A stretch of 50,522 nt of DNA, taken from positions 1-50,522 of the forward strand of contig SVSK01000009.1 in assembly GCA_015064345.1 (NCBI GenBank), read 5' to 3'. This document shows positions 43,796 to 50,522 of the stretch, piece by piece. The stretch is from Oscillospiraceae bacterium (GTDB lineage: Bacteria > Bacillota > Clostridia > Oscillospirales > CAG-272). The number at the start of each line of letters is the position of its first letter. Within the stretch, counting starts at the first letter, position 1. The position numbers were made by a program, and so were the translations under genes. A model generated the notes under the pieces. That model saw nothing but the letters and a program-made list of their open reading frames with translations. It had not been told where the DNA came from and did not search any database.

Positions 43796-46786
43796 TGTGT
43801 ATTCAGCTTGTTTTTTGTAGTATTCGAGAATTCCGTTCACCACACCGTCAGCCGCCGCTTCAATTCCTCCTGCGGATGCGATCTGCTCGTATTCCTCAAC
43901 GGAGGTTATAAATCCCATTTCGATGAGTGCGGCAGGGAATTTTGGGTTGCGACAAAGGGCAAGAGACTGGTATGCATTTCCTCGATAGTACCGTCCGAGG
44001 CTGTCTGCCACCCCGCGCCCTACGGCTTCGGAAAGAAGCAATCCGCCGTCCATGCACCAGAGGGCGAGAGTACCGCGGATACGAGTAACGTCAACGCTGT
44101 AGTCCATGGAGTTTTGGTGTATCGACACGCAAAGATCAGGCTCAAGCTGCTCCAGCAGGTCAATTCGCTCGGTCAGTGAGACTGCAGTATCATCCGAGCG
44201 GGACAATGTAACCTCAGCACCGAGAGCGCGAAGCTTTTCAGCGGCAGAAAGGACGATTGAGAGGTTCAGATCCTTTTCGTTCGCACTTCCGTTTGCGCCG
44301 GGAGCACCGTTGTCATATCCGCCGTGACCTGCGTCAAGAACAATGTGAACTCCCGAAAGGGGTGCTTCTGAATCCAGGTCAAGCTTTACGGGATTTCTGA
44401 GAGTTACAACGATAGTGTCGTCAGTGTAGTAAAGATCGAAGCCGTAGAAGTTGGCAACGTCGTACAGTTCAAAGGAGTAACGAACCTTGTCTTCCAGTCT
44501 GACTACCGTACAGGACTTGAAAAGAGGATTTTTCGCTATTCTGGCCTCGGGGGCTGTTTCTCCGTCGGCATTGTAGAAGGTCACGACGAATCTTCCGTCT
44601 TCAATGCATCCGTTGTAGGGGAGATTGTCCGAGCAGGTGAGTGTAACGTGAGTTTCATCTTCACCGGATGTGACGGTGACGCTGTGAATCTTGGCAAGAT
44701 CCCATGAGGGGAGGCTATCTGTCTCTTCCGCTTCGTCTATAGAAATATAACCGCCCATCCGCAGCTTGTAGTAGCCGCCAAGCAAGCTTACCGCATAGTC
44801 AGTCATGCCTTCGGATTGGACGGTGTAGTCGTTATAGTATGAGCTGTTTTCCGTGATCTTTAGGTTGGCGTAATCCACCGTAGCGCGCACTGCAATCATG
44901 GCATCCTTGCCAAGCACACGGACATTTGCACCTGTCTCTGTCATCGTTCCGTTAGCGTGATAGGCAGTATACTGTATGTCACCGCAGTCGAGTATCTCGC
45001 CCTCAGCTGCCGCAGGAAGAGTGATATTTGCACCGTAGGTTACACCAACGTATCCGTTTGCATTCCAGGTTTGGACCGGATATTCAAGAGCGGGCAGAGA
45101 CGTTGTCGTACCGGCGACAGTAACATTTACCGAACTGCCGTAAGGAGCAACACACGATACCCAAACGGTTGAATTGGGAGTAGCCACGGGAGTTGAGGGA
45201 TATATACCGATAATTGAAAGGGAACTGATGATAGTCTGCTCCTTTGGCTGCTGGGTAGAGCCTGTATCGGTGGAATAAGTGAGCGTATATTCATACGTTT
45301 TGCCGTTTTGCTCAAACACGAATACGTTTTTACCCTTCTTCAAGGTAACGTACAGACTGAAGTAGCCGCTCTTTGTTCTGCCCACCTTTTCTCCGTTGAC
45401 GGTAAGAGGGTAATAGGGGTCGGACTGTCCGATTATGTAGGTTTTCTCGCTTGTCATAACGGAGCCGCTTACGGGAGAGCTTACAGTCACCTCTGCACCG
45501 TTTGAAACGATGTCCGTGTAGATTATCTCGTTTTTGTATACCGATTTCAGATCGTCAGCCGCACCGCGAATGTTTCTGCTTATTTCATCATAGCCGTAGC
45601 ATATGCTTCCGCGGTAGTACTTTTCGCTTCTGGCGTAAGTTATCTGCTCGGTAAGCTCACCTTCGGGAGAGGTCCATTCACCCTCTTCGTATCTGTAGGA
45701 GGCATGGGCGATATACAGCTTCACATCAGAGCCGTCCAGCACGGTATTCCACCAGCGAAGTATTGTATCGTAAGGTGAAGATGAGGTTTCAAACTGCCAA
45801 TAGATCTGCGGACAGATATAGTCGATGTAGCCGCCGTCTATCCACGCAGTTGCATCGCAGTAAAGCGATTTGTACGCTTCAAAACTTGCGGTGTCACTGC
45901 CGCCGTTTTTGCCGTCGTTGTTCTGCCACACGCCAAATGGAGAAATGCCGAAAACGCACTCGGGATCGGTTGCGTGAACAGTCTCGTAGCACAGCTTCAC
46001 CATTTTGTTTATGTTGTCGCGGCGCCAGTCACCGATGTTCTCATATCCCGCACCGTATTTTTCGTACTCTTCGGCATCGTCAAACTCGATTTTTGCGCCG
46101 TTTGCGTCATACACGGGGTAGGGGTAGAAGTAGTCGTCGAAAACAATGCCGTCAACGTCGTACTTTTCCACTATCTCAGCCACGCCGTCTGCAACAAGCT
46201 GCCATACTTCGGGTATTCCAGCGTTAAAGTACAGTTTTCCATCGTCATAAGGCACCACCCAATCGGGATTCTGTCTCGCAGGACTCATCTCGGGGAGCTC
46301 GTCAATATCGTGAGAGTTCATTATCACGCGAAGAGGATTTACCCAAGCGTGAACGTAGATATTGCGGCGGTGTCCTTCCTTTACAAGATAGTCGAGGGGG
46401 TCGAAAAGAAGAGTTCCGCTTGTGTTTATCACGGAAGAGACGGGGAAGATATCGCTGTCATACAGAGCGTCAGCCGTGGGACGCACCTGGAAGAATATTG
46501 TGTTAAGCCCCACTTCGGTACAGGTGTCGAGGATCGCGTCAAGCTCAGCCTTAAGCTCATCTGCGGACAGGTCTGTACGGGAGGGGTAGTCGATGTTGTA
46601 TGTAGATGCGATCCAAACGCCGCGCACTTCTGAATCGGGGTTGATTATTCCCACAAGAGAGGCACTGACGGGATCGTTTATCATCTCAGGATTTGTTTCG
46701 TCGAAATGTTTATTGCAACCCGTGAGGGTGAAAAGCAAAATTATGGCAAGGAGAAAACAGGTTAACAGTGTGTTTCTTTTTGTCAT
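43784..46786 (-). CDS. Lipoprotein fusing a GHL10/DUF187 glycosidase-like domain to an N-acetylmuramoyl-L-alanine amidase
   Basis: 1000 residues. Signal peptide with lipobox LTGC (Cys24). Residues about 50-400 are a GHL10-type TIM barrel (RGVWIASTYNIDYPS, TIFFQVRPTADALY, DVDGIVFDDYFYPYP). A beta-rich linker occupies about 450-810. Residues 812-1000 are an Amidase_3 domain with zinc ligands His821 (DAGHGG), Glu837 (NEKDL) and His890 (SIHQNS) and catalytic Glu956 (ALIEMGF). It should cut cell-wall peptides and perhaps glycan on the outer face. The frame is open to 46834, but the promoter overlaps that part; AAAGGATACCCC precedes the ATG at 46786. Confidence 0.9.
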   Translation of the reverse strand: MTKRNTLLTCFLLAIILLFTLTGCNKHFDETNPEMINDPVSASLVGIINPDSEVRGVWIASTYNIDYPSRTDLSADELKAELDAILDTCTEVGLNTIFFQVRPTADALYDSDIFPVSSVINTSGTLLFDPLDYLVKEGHRRNIYVHAWVNPLRVIMNSHDIDELPEMSPARQNPDWVVPYDDGKLYFNAGIPEVWQLVADGVAEIVEKYDVDGIVFDDYFYPYPVYDANGAKIEFDDAEEYEKYGAGYENIGDWRRDNINKMVKLCYETVHATDPECVFGISPFGVWQNNDGKNGGSDTASFEAYKSLYCDATAWIDGGYIDYICPQIYWQFETSSSPYDTILRWWNTVLDGSDVKLYIAHASYRYEEGEWTSPEGELTEQITYARSEKYYRGSICYGYDEISRNIRGAADDLKSVYKNEIIYTDIVSNGAEVTVSSPVSGSVMTSEKTYIIGQSDPYYPLTVNGEKVGRTKSGYFSLYVTLKKGKNVFVFEQNGKTYEYTLTYSTDTGSTQQPKEQTIISSLSIIGIYPSTPVATPNSTVWVSCVAPYGSSVNVTVAGTTTSLPALEYPVQTWNANGYVGVTYGANITLPAAAEGEILDCGDIQYTAYHANGTMTETGANVRVLGKDAMIAVRATVDYANLKITENSSYYNDYTVQSEGMTDYAVSLLGGYYKLRMGGYISIDEAEETDSLPSWDLAKIHSVTVTSGEDETHVTLTCSDNLPYNGCIEDGRFVVTFYNADGETAPEARIAKNPLFKSCTVVRLEDKVRYSFELYDVANFYGFDLYYTDDTIVVTLRNPVKLDLDSEAPLSGVHIVLDAGHGGYDNGAPGANGSANEKDLNLSIVLSAAEKLRALGAEVTLSRSDDTAVSLTERIDLLEQLEPDLCVSIHQNSMDYSVDVTRIRGTLALWCMDGGLLLSEAVGRGVADSLGRYYRGNAYQSLALCRNPKFPAALIEMGFITSVEEYEQIASAGGIEAAADGVVNGILEYYKKQAEYTTAR

Positions 46787-46824
46787 GGGGTATCCTTTCG
46801 GTATTATCCGACATTTACAGAAAT

Positions 46825-46853
46825 ATTCTATCATAAATGCTTGTTTTTATCAA
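46825..46853 (-). promoter_or_regulatory. Promoter of the glycosidase-like/amidase gene
   Basis: TTGATA (46853-46848), 17 nt, TAGAAT (46830-46825) on the minus strand. It overlaps the 5' part of the longer open frame, which argues for the start at 46786. Confidence 0.55.
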
Positions 46854-46910
46854 TACGGAGCGTAAAATTAGATTTGTAAATAATATGCAAATGAGCGGGG
46901 TGGCAGGACT

Positions 46911-46950
46911 GAAAAACAAAAAAAGAAAGCGCACCAAACGCTCTCTTTTT
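46911..46950 (-). terminator. Terminator of the M23 peptidase gene
   Basis: AAAAAGAAAGCG (46920-46931) pairs with CGCTCTCTTTTT (46939-46950), one mismatch, then a T-rich tail on the minus strand. Confidence 0.8.
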
Positions 46951-46960
46951 CGGTATTTTA

Positions 46961-47719
46961 TCAGTCTTCGTGAAGATCGGAGAGATAGGAAACCTGCATA
47001 TATTCGCCGGGGTCCTCTGCCTTTCCGTTAACGTAAAGCTCAAAGTGGAGATGGCTCTCCTCGGCGCTCTCAATAAGTGCGGTGTCCCCCGATGCTCCGA
47101 TGACCTGACCGCGCTTTACTGTGTCGCCAACCTTGCAAAGATCCATTGACTCTTCGCTCAGCCCCTTGTACTTTGTTACCGCACCGCCTGTATGCTGAAC
47201 GGAAACTGTTACACCCATCATGGGGTCGTCTACTATCTCACAAACTGTGCCGTCGGCTGCAGCGAATACGGGAGTTCCGGGAGAGCATGCGAAGTCAAGG
47301 CCCTTGTGGGTGCGGTAATCATTCATAGTGGTGGAAAACACGGGAACGTCCGCACTGAATCCCTTCAGCACAAGACTGTCAACGGGAGCGGAAAAGGTGG
47401 GGAGGACGTCTGTGCTAGGCTGAACGGCTGATACTTCCTTGTCGTCGGGAACATCCGCACTTGCTTCAGTTTCGGGAGTTGTGGGAGTGTCTGTTGTTTC
47501 GGTTATAGAGGGAGTACCCTTGTCAGGCTTATCGGGAGTATTTATGCTTGTTTCGGGTACATCGGTCTCGTTGACGTTGCTAATGGGCGGGTTTTCGGGA
47601 GTTTTGCTCTTCTTATTAGCGCTTCCCGTGAGAGCCACAAGAACAGCGGCAGCCGCGAGAATTACCACAAGAGAGATGAGTAAGATTCTGTTTTGCTTTT
47701 TTGTAATGGAGTTATTCAT
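46961..47719 (-). CDS. Membrane-anchored M23 (LytM) peptidase
   Basis: 252 residues. One membrane helix (about 12-32), a Thr/Pro/Glu/Asp-rich linker (about 38-108), then an M23 domain with zinc ligands His138 and Asp142 (YRTHKGLDF) and HLHF (His223, His225). The metal set is complete, so it is likely an active cell-wall endopeptidase. The plan also fits SpoIIQ-like proteins, but I see no sporulation neighbours to favour that. Confidence 0.92.
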   Translation of the reverse strand: MNNSITKKQNRILLISLVVILAAAAVLVALTGSANKKSKTPENPPISNVNETDVPETSINTPDKPDKGTPSITETTDTPTTPETEASADVPDDKEVSAVQPSTDVLPTFSAPVDSLVLKGFSADVPVFSTTMNDYRTHKGLDFACSPGTPVFAAADGTVCEIVDDPMMGVTVSVQHTGGAVTKYKGLSEESMDLCKVGDTVKRGQVIGASGDTALIESAEESHLHFELYVNGKAEDPGEYMQVSYLSDLHED

Positions 47720-47884
47720 AATTATCCTTCCTTTGATGTTTGAATTTGACTTAGATTGATTATTTTTTGCTTCGTCATTATTTTTGCCACAGTACGAAGT
47801 TTTATACAGAAAAGACAGGATAATTTATAGTTTTGTTTTACCAAAAAATAATTTCCCATATCTATATACTTTTTGCGTTTTATG

Positions 47885-47893
47885 TGGTATAAT
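47885..47893 (+). promoter_or_regulatory. Extended -10 promoter of the PlsC-like gene
   Basis: TGgTATAAT at 47885-47893, with no good -35 at the expected distance. About 50 nt before the ATG. Confidence 0.45.
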
Positions 47894-47942
47894 TGAATAT
47901 AATTAAAGAATTTTAATCATTTTATCGAAAAAAGAGGTATTT

Positions 47943-49223
47943 ATGAAAAGCAAGGATAAGGTCAGAAGATTTGACTTTAAGAGAAAGCCCATAAAGCACG
48001 CGTGGCTCACCCCTGTTGCGAAGGGGATACTCAGTATTCCTGACCTTAAGAAGCGTGGGTCGGAAATAAGAAAGCATAATATGGAAGAACTTGAGGGAAA
48101 ACCGTACATTCTTCTTGTTAACCATTCTTCTCTCGTTGACCTTAACATGATGCTCATGGCAACTCACCCCTATCCCGTGAACAACGTAATGTCACTTGAG
48201 GGGTTCAATACATATACTTTCCCCGTGATGTACTCTCTCGGTGTGCTCGGTAAGCGTAAGTTTACAACTGACATTAACCTGATCCGCAATATCAAGTACT
48301 GTCTGCACGAGCTTGGACATATTTTCTGCATATTCCCCGAGACCAGATATTCACTTGACGGATGTACTTCGTTCATACCTGATGCACTCGGTAATCTGGT
48401 GAAGATGATGAAGGTGCCGTGCGTTATGCTGAAGCTGCAGGGTAACTTTGTAACAAGTCCCCAGTGGAACAAGAAAAACAAGGGCATCAAGGTTGACGCG
48501 GATATGTTCCCCCTTGTTACGGCTGATGAAGTGAAGACTATCTCTGCCGATGAAGTAAACCGCCGTATCGAAGAAGCATTCGTTTACGACGATTACCGCT
48601 GGCAGTATGAAAATAAAGTTGTAATTGACCATCCCGACCGCGCAAAGGGTCTGCATTGCCTTCTTTACAAGTGCCCTGCTTGCGGAGCGGAGCATCAGAC
48701 GGATTCTGCGGGAGACACACTGTGGTGTAACGCCTGCGGTAAAAAGTGGCGTCAGGATGAGTACGGCAGAATGGCAGCCCTTGAGGGAGAAACAGAATTT
48801 GCCCACATCCCCGACTGGTCAAACTGGGAGAGAGAATGTGTGCGCAAGGAGATCGAAGAGGGCACTTACTACTTTGAAGATACCGTTCAGGTGCAGACTC
48901 TTCCAAGCTGGTACAGATTCTTCAAGCACGGTGAGGGTAAGCTTGTTCAGACTCCCGACGGAATACGCATCGAGTGCAACGCTTACGGCGAGCCAACGGT
49001 TATCGAGAAGAAGCCCCTTGAGCTTTACAGCCTGCACATAGAGTACGACTACCTCGGACGCGGCGACTGTGTTGACATCTCCACTCCCGACGAAAGCTAT
49101 TGGCTGTATCTCTCAAAGCGAGACGCAATAACCAAGCTCAGCTTTGCTACTGAAGAGATATACAAGATAGCGAGAGAAAAGGCTGAATTTGCAAAGCGTA
49201 ACGAAGCGGAAGCAAAGGCATAA
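47943..49223 (+). CDS. PlsC-like acyltransferase with a zinc ribbon insertion
   Basis: 426 residues. The acyltransferase motifs are NHSSLVD (HX4D: His61, Asp66) and FPETRYS (131-137), typical of 1-acylglycerol-3-phosphate acyltransferases. After the core, four cysteines in two CxxC pairs (CPAC 244-247, CNAC 262-265) form a zinc ribbon, followed by a C-terminal domain of about 150 residues I do not recognise. Lipid acylation is likely; the ribbon may bind protein, nucleic acid or metal. It stands alone on the plus strand. Confidence 0.82.
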   Translation: MKSKDKVRRFDFKRKPIKHAWLTPVAKGILSIPDLKKRGSEIRKHNMEELEGKPYILLVNHSSLVDLNMMLMATHPYPVNNVMSLEGFNTYTFPVMYSLGVLGKRKFTTDINLIRNIKYCLHELGHIFCIFPETRYSLDGCTSFIPDALGNLVKMMKVPCVMLKLQGNFVTSPQWNKKNKGIKVDADMFPLVTADEVKTISADEVNRRIEEAFVYDDYRWQYENKVVIDHPDRAKGLHCLLYKCPACGAEHQTDSAGDTLWCNACGKKWRQDEYGRMAALEGETEFAHIPDWSNWERECVRKEIEEGTYYFEDTVQVQTLPSWYRFFKHGEGKLVQTPDGIRIECNAYGEPTVIEKKPLELYSLHIEYDYLGRGDCVDISTPDESYWLYLSKRDAITKLSFATEEIYKIAREKAEFAKRNEAEAKA

Positions 49224-49235
49224 CCAAATAAAAAA

Positions 49236-49270
49236 ACCGCCGTTGGAGCGCTTCCTTCGGCGGTAATTTG
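49236..49270. terminator. Bidirectional terminator between convergent genes
   Basis: ACCGCCG (49236-49242) pairs with CGGCGGT (49258-49264), A-run before, AATTTGTTATT after. Confidence 0.75.
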
Positions 49271-50464
49271 TTATTGTACGTTCATTTTCTTGTATTTCAG
49301 CTTGAATATTATTGAGCAGACAATAAGTATAACAGGGAAGAGTATTCCCGCAAGGAGAGAGGTCTTGAGATCTGCTCCTGTTGCTCCCATTACCGCACCC
49401 ACAAGTGAGGGACCGGAGGTGCATCCTATGTCTCCCGAGAGAGCCAGCAGAGCAAACATGGCAGTGCCGCCTTTGGGGAAGCTGGCTGATGCTACACTGA
49501 GCACGCCGGGCCAGAGAATACCAACGGAGATACCGCAGAGGGCGCATCCGATGAGAGATACAACGGGCCAGGGGGAGAAGGACGTGATAAGGAACGAAAG
49601 TACGCACAGAACAGCGGAGGCAATAATGAAGTTGAGCAGGTTTACCTTTTCGCTGTACTTGCCGTAGAATGCCCTAACGATACCCATCATTACGGAGAAG
49701 AGACAAGGACCTGCCAAATCTCCTACAGTTTTTGAAACCTTGAGACCGCTTTCAGCGAACGCAGATGCCCACTGTGCCATCGCCTGCTCAGCCGCACCGG
49801 AGGATATCATCAGCAGTACAAACAGCCAGAACAACCCCGATTTTGCAAGCTGACCTACAGTCATACCTTCACCCTCGGCTGTGAGCGTGTTTATGGGCAC
49901 TTGCGTGAAATAGAAGATATTGAACAGGGGAAGCAGTGCCCAAATGCAGCAGAGCACCTGCCAGTTTTCCTTTCCGAATACTGCGAAGAACAGGGTAGAG
50001 AGCACGATAACTCCAACCATGCCCCAACAGTAGAAGGAGTGGAGCAAACTCATCGCCGCGGCCTTGTTGTCGGCAGGACTTGCTTCAACTATAGGGCTTG
50101 TGAGCACCTCAATAACACCGCCGCCCATTGCGTAGATGACAACAGAGATGAGCAGTCCTGTAAACGGCGGCAGAATGGTTGGTAAAAACGCCATACCAAT
50201 AAGTCCGACTGCACAGAATGAATGTGCCGCGAGCATACAGGTACGGTAGCCGATCTTATCAACGAATTTCGAGGACAAAAAGTCCATTGTAAGCTGTACT
50301 ATAAAGTTAAGGGTGATAAGCCAAGTTATCTTTGTCAGAGGAATTCCGTACTGTTCGTTGAATATCAGAAACAACAGCGGCGGAAAATTTACTATAAGCG
50401 CCTGAGTTGAATATGCAACGTAGCAGGCATAGATCGTGTGTCTGAAATTATTCTTGATTGCCAT
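49271..50464 (-). CDS. Major facilitator superfamily transporter
   Basis: 397 residues with about 12 predicted helices. SSKFVDKIGYRT in the first cytoplasmic loop matches the MFS loop 2-3 pattern, and the two halves are separated by a hydrophilic loop near the middle. Substrate unknown; the sequence has the look of fucose/sugar-type or drug-type MFS members. The frame is open to 50503, but the -10 box of its promoter lies at 50494-50499; GAGGTCAAA precedes the ATG at 50464. Confidence 0.9.
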   Translation of the reverse strand: MAIKNNFRHTIYACYVAYSTQALIVNFPPLLFLIFNEQYGIPLTKITWLITLNFIVQLTMDFLSSKFVDKIGYRTCMLAAHSFCAVGLIGMAFLPTILPPFTGLLISVVIYAMGGGVIEVLTSPIVEASPADNKAAAMSLLHSFYCWGMVGVIVLSTLFFAVFGKENWQVLCCIWALLPLFNIFYFTQVPINTLTAEGEGMTVGQLAKSGLFWLFVLLMISSGAAEQAMAQWASAFAESGLKVSKTVGDLAGPCLFSVMMGIVRAFYGKYSEKVNLLNFIIASAVLCVLSFLITSFSPWPVVSLIGCALCGISVGILWPGVLSVASASFPKGGTAMFALLALSGDIGCTSGPSLVGAVMGATGADLKTSLLAGILFPVILIVCSIIFKLKYKKMNVQ

Positions 50465-50493
50465 TTTGACCTCGCGTTGGTGTCGTTGCCTGT

Positions 50494-50522
50494 ATGATAC
50501 CATAAAACGAGGCGGAAGTCAA
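50494..50522 (-). promoter_or_regulatory. Promoter of the MFS gene
   Basis: TTGACT (50522-50517), 17 nt, TATCAT (50499-50494), at the right edge of the window. Confidence 0.6.

Noticed and set aside
1-50522. CRISPR array, prophage, IS element or secondary-metabolite cluster
   Set aside because: No regularly spaced repeats, no cas, integrase, transposase, terminase, NRPS or radical-peptide maturase genes were seen. The single AraC slot with repeats is the only mobile-like feature.

Overview
The window looks like the chromosome of a low-to-moderate G+C Gram-positive anaerobe of the class Clostridia, probably an uncultured gut-type lineage. The case rests on gene content: type III glutamine synthetase, a BlaI/M56 pair, PotABCD, RbgA (YlqF), PlsY, DUF512 and DUF3048 (YerB) proteins, lipoproteins with short lipoboxes, and many close-to-consensus TTGACA-N17-TATAAT promoters. 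There is no rRNA, CRISPR array, transposase, integrase or phage gene. Most of the window is housekeeping sequence.

Layout. 1-2200: a lipoprotein gene cut by the left edge and an AraC-type regulator, the latter lying between two 64-bp direct repeats that each copy the 3' end of the tRNA-Leu(GAG) gene at 2117-2196. 2345-5750: clpX, clpP and tig (minus strand), the ClpXP protease and trigger factor. 5888-12949: a compact eight-gene minus-strand run, apgM-type mutase/putative homoserine kinase, lepB, rbgA, rnhB, yraN, M19 dipeptidase, thrC and a metallophosphoesterase. 13364-14754: rpsT (plus) and mreB (minus), converging. 14954-19006: potABCD, four genes joined by 4-nt overlaps, behind a perfect promoter and a structured leader of about 310 nt.

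19656-28898 carries asnS, an M28 peptidase with a membrane insert, a DUF3048 lipoprotein, tRNA-Thr(GGT), an AI-2E family permease, an E2-acyltransferase-fold protein lacking the canonical catalytic histidine, a DUF1643 protein, a membrane-anchored unknown and trpS. 28929-36644 holds a sorbose-1-phosphate-reductase-like dehydrogenase, a BlaI/M56 regulatory pair, and a PHP protein next to a class II aldolase fused to a sorbitol-6-phosphate-dehydrogenase-like SDR. The last two end a run that starts with der, plsY and a methyltransferase. 40072-50464: a DUF512 PDZ/radical-SAM-like protein, glnN, a glycosidase-like/amidase fusion, an M23 peptidase, a PlsC-like acyltransferase with a zinc ribbon, and an MFS transporter.

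I found no obviously new multi-gene defence or biosynthetic system. The items most worth a second look are the tRNA-end repeats around the AraC gene, the pot leader RNA, the probable homoserine-kinase replacement in the thrC operon, the split polyol/sorbose-phosphate genes with their PHP partner, and several unusual domain fusions. Several start codons were moved downstream of the longest open frame because the Shine-Dalgarno sequence or the promoter lies inside the longer frame.
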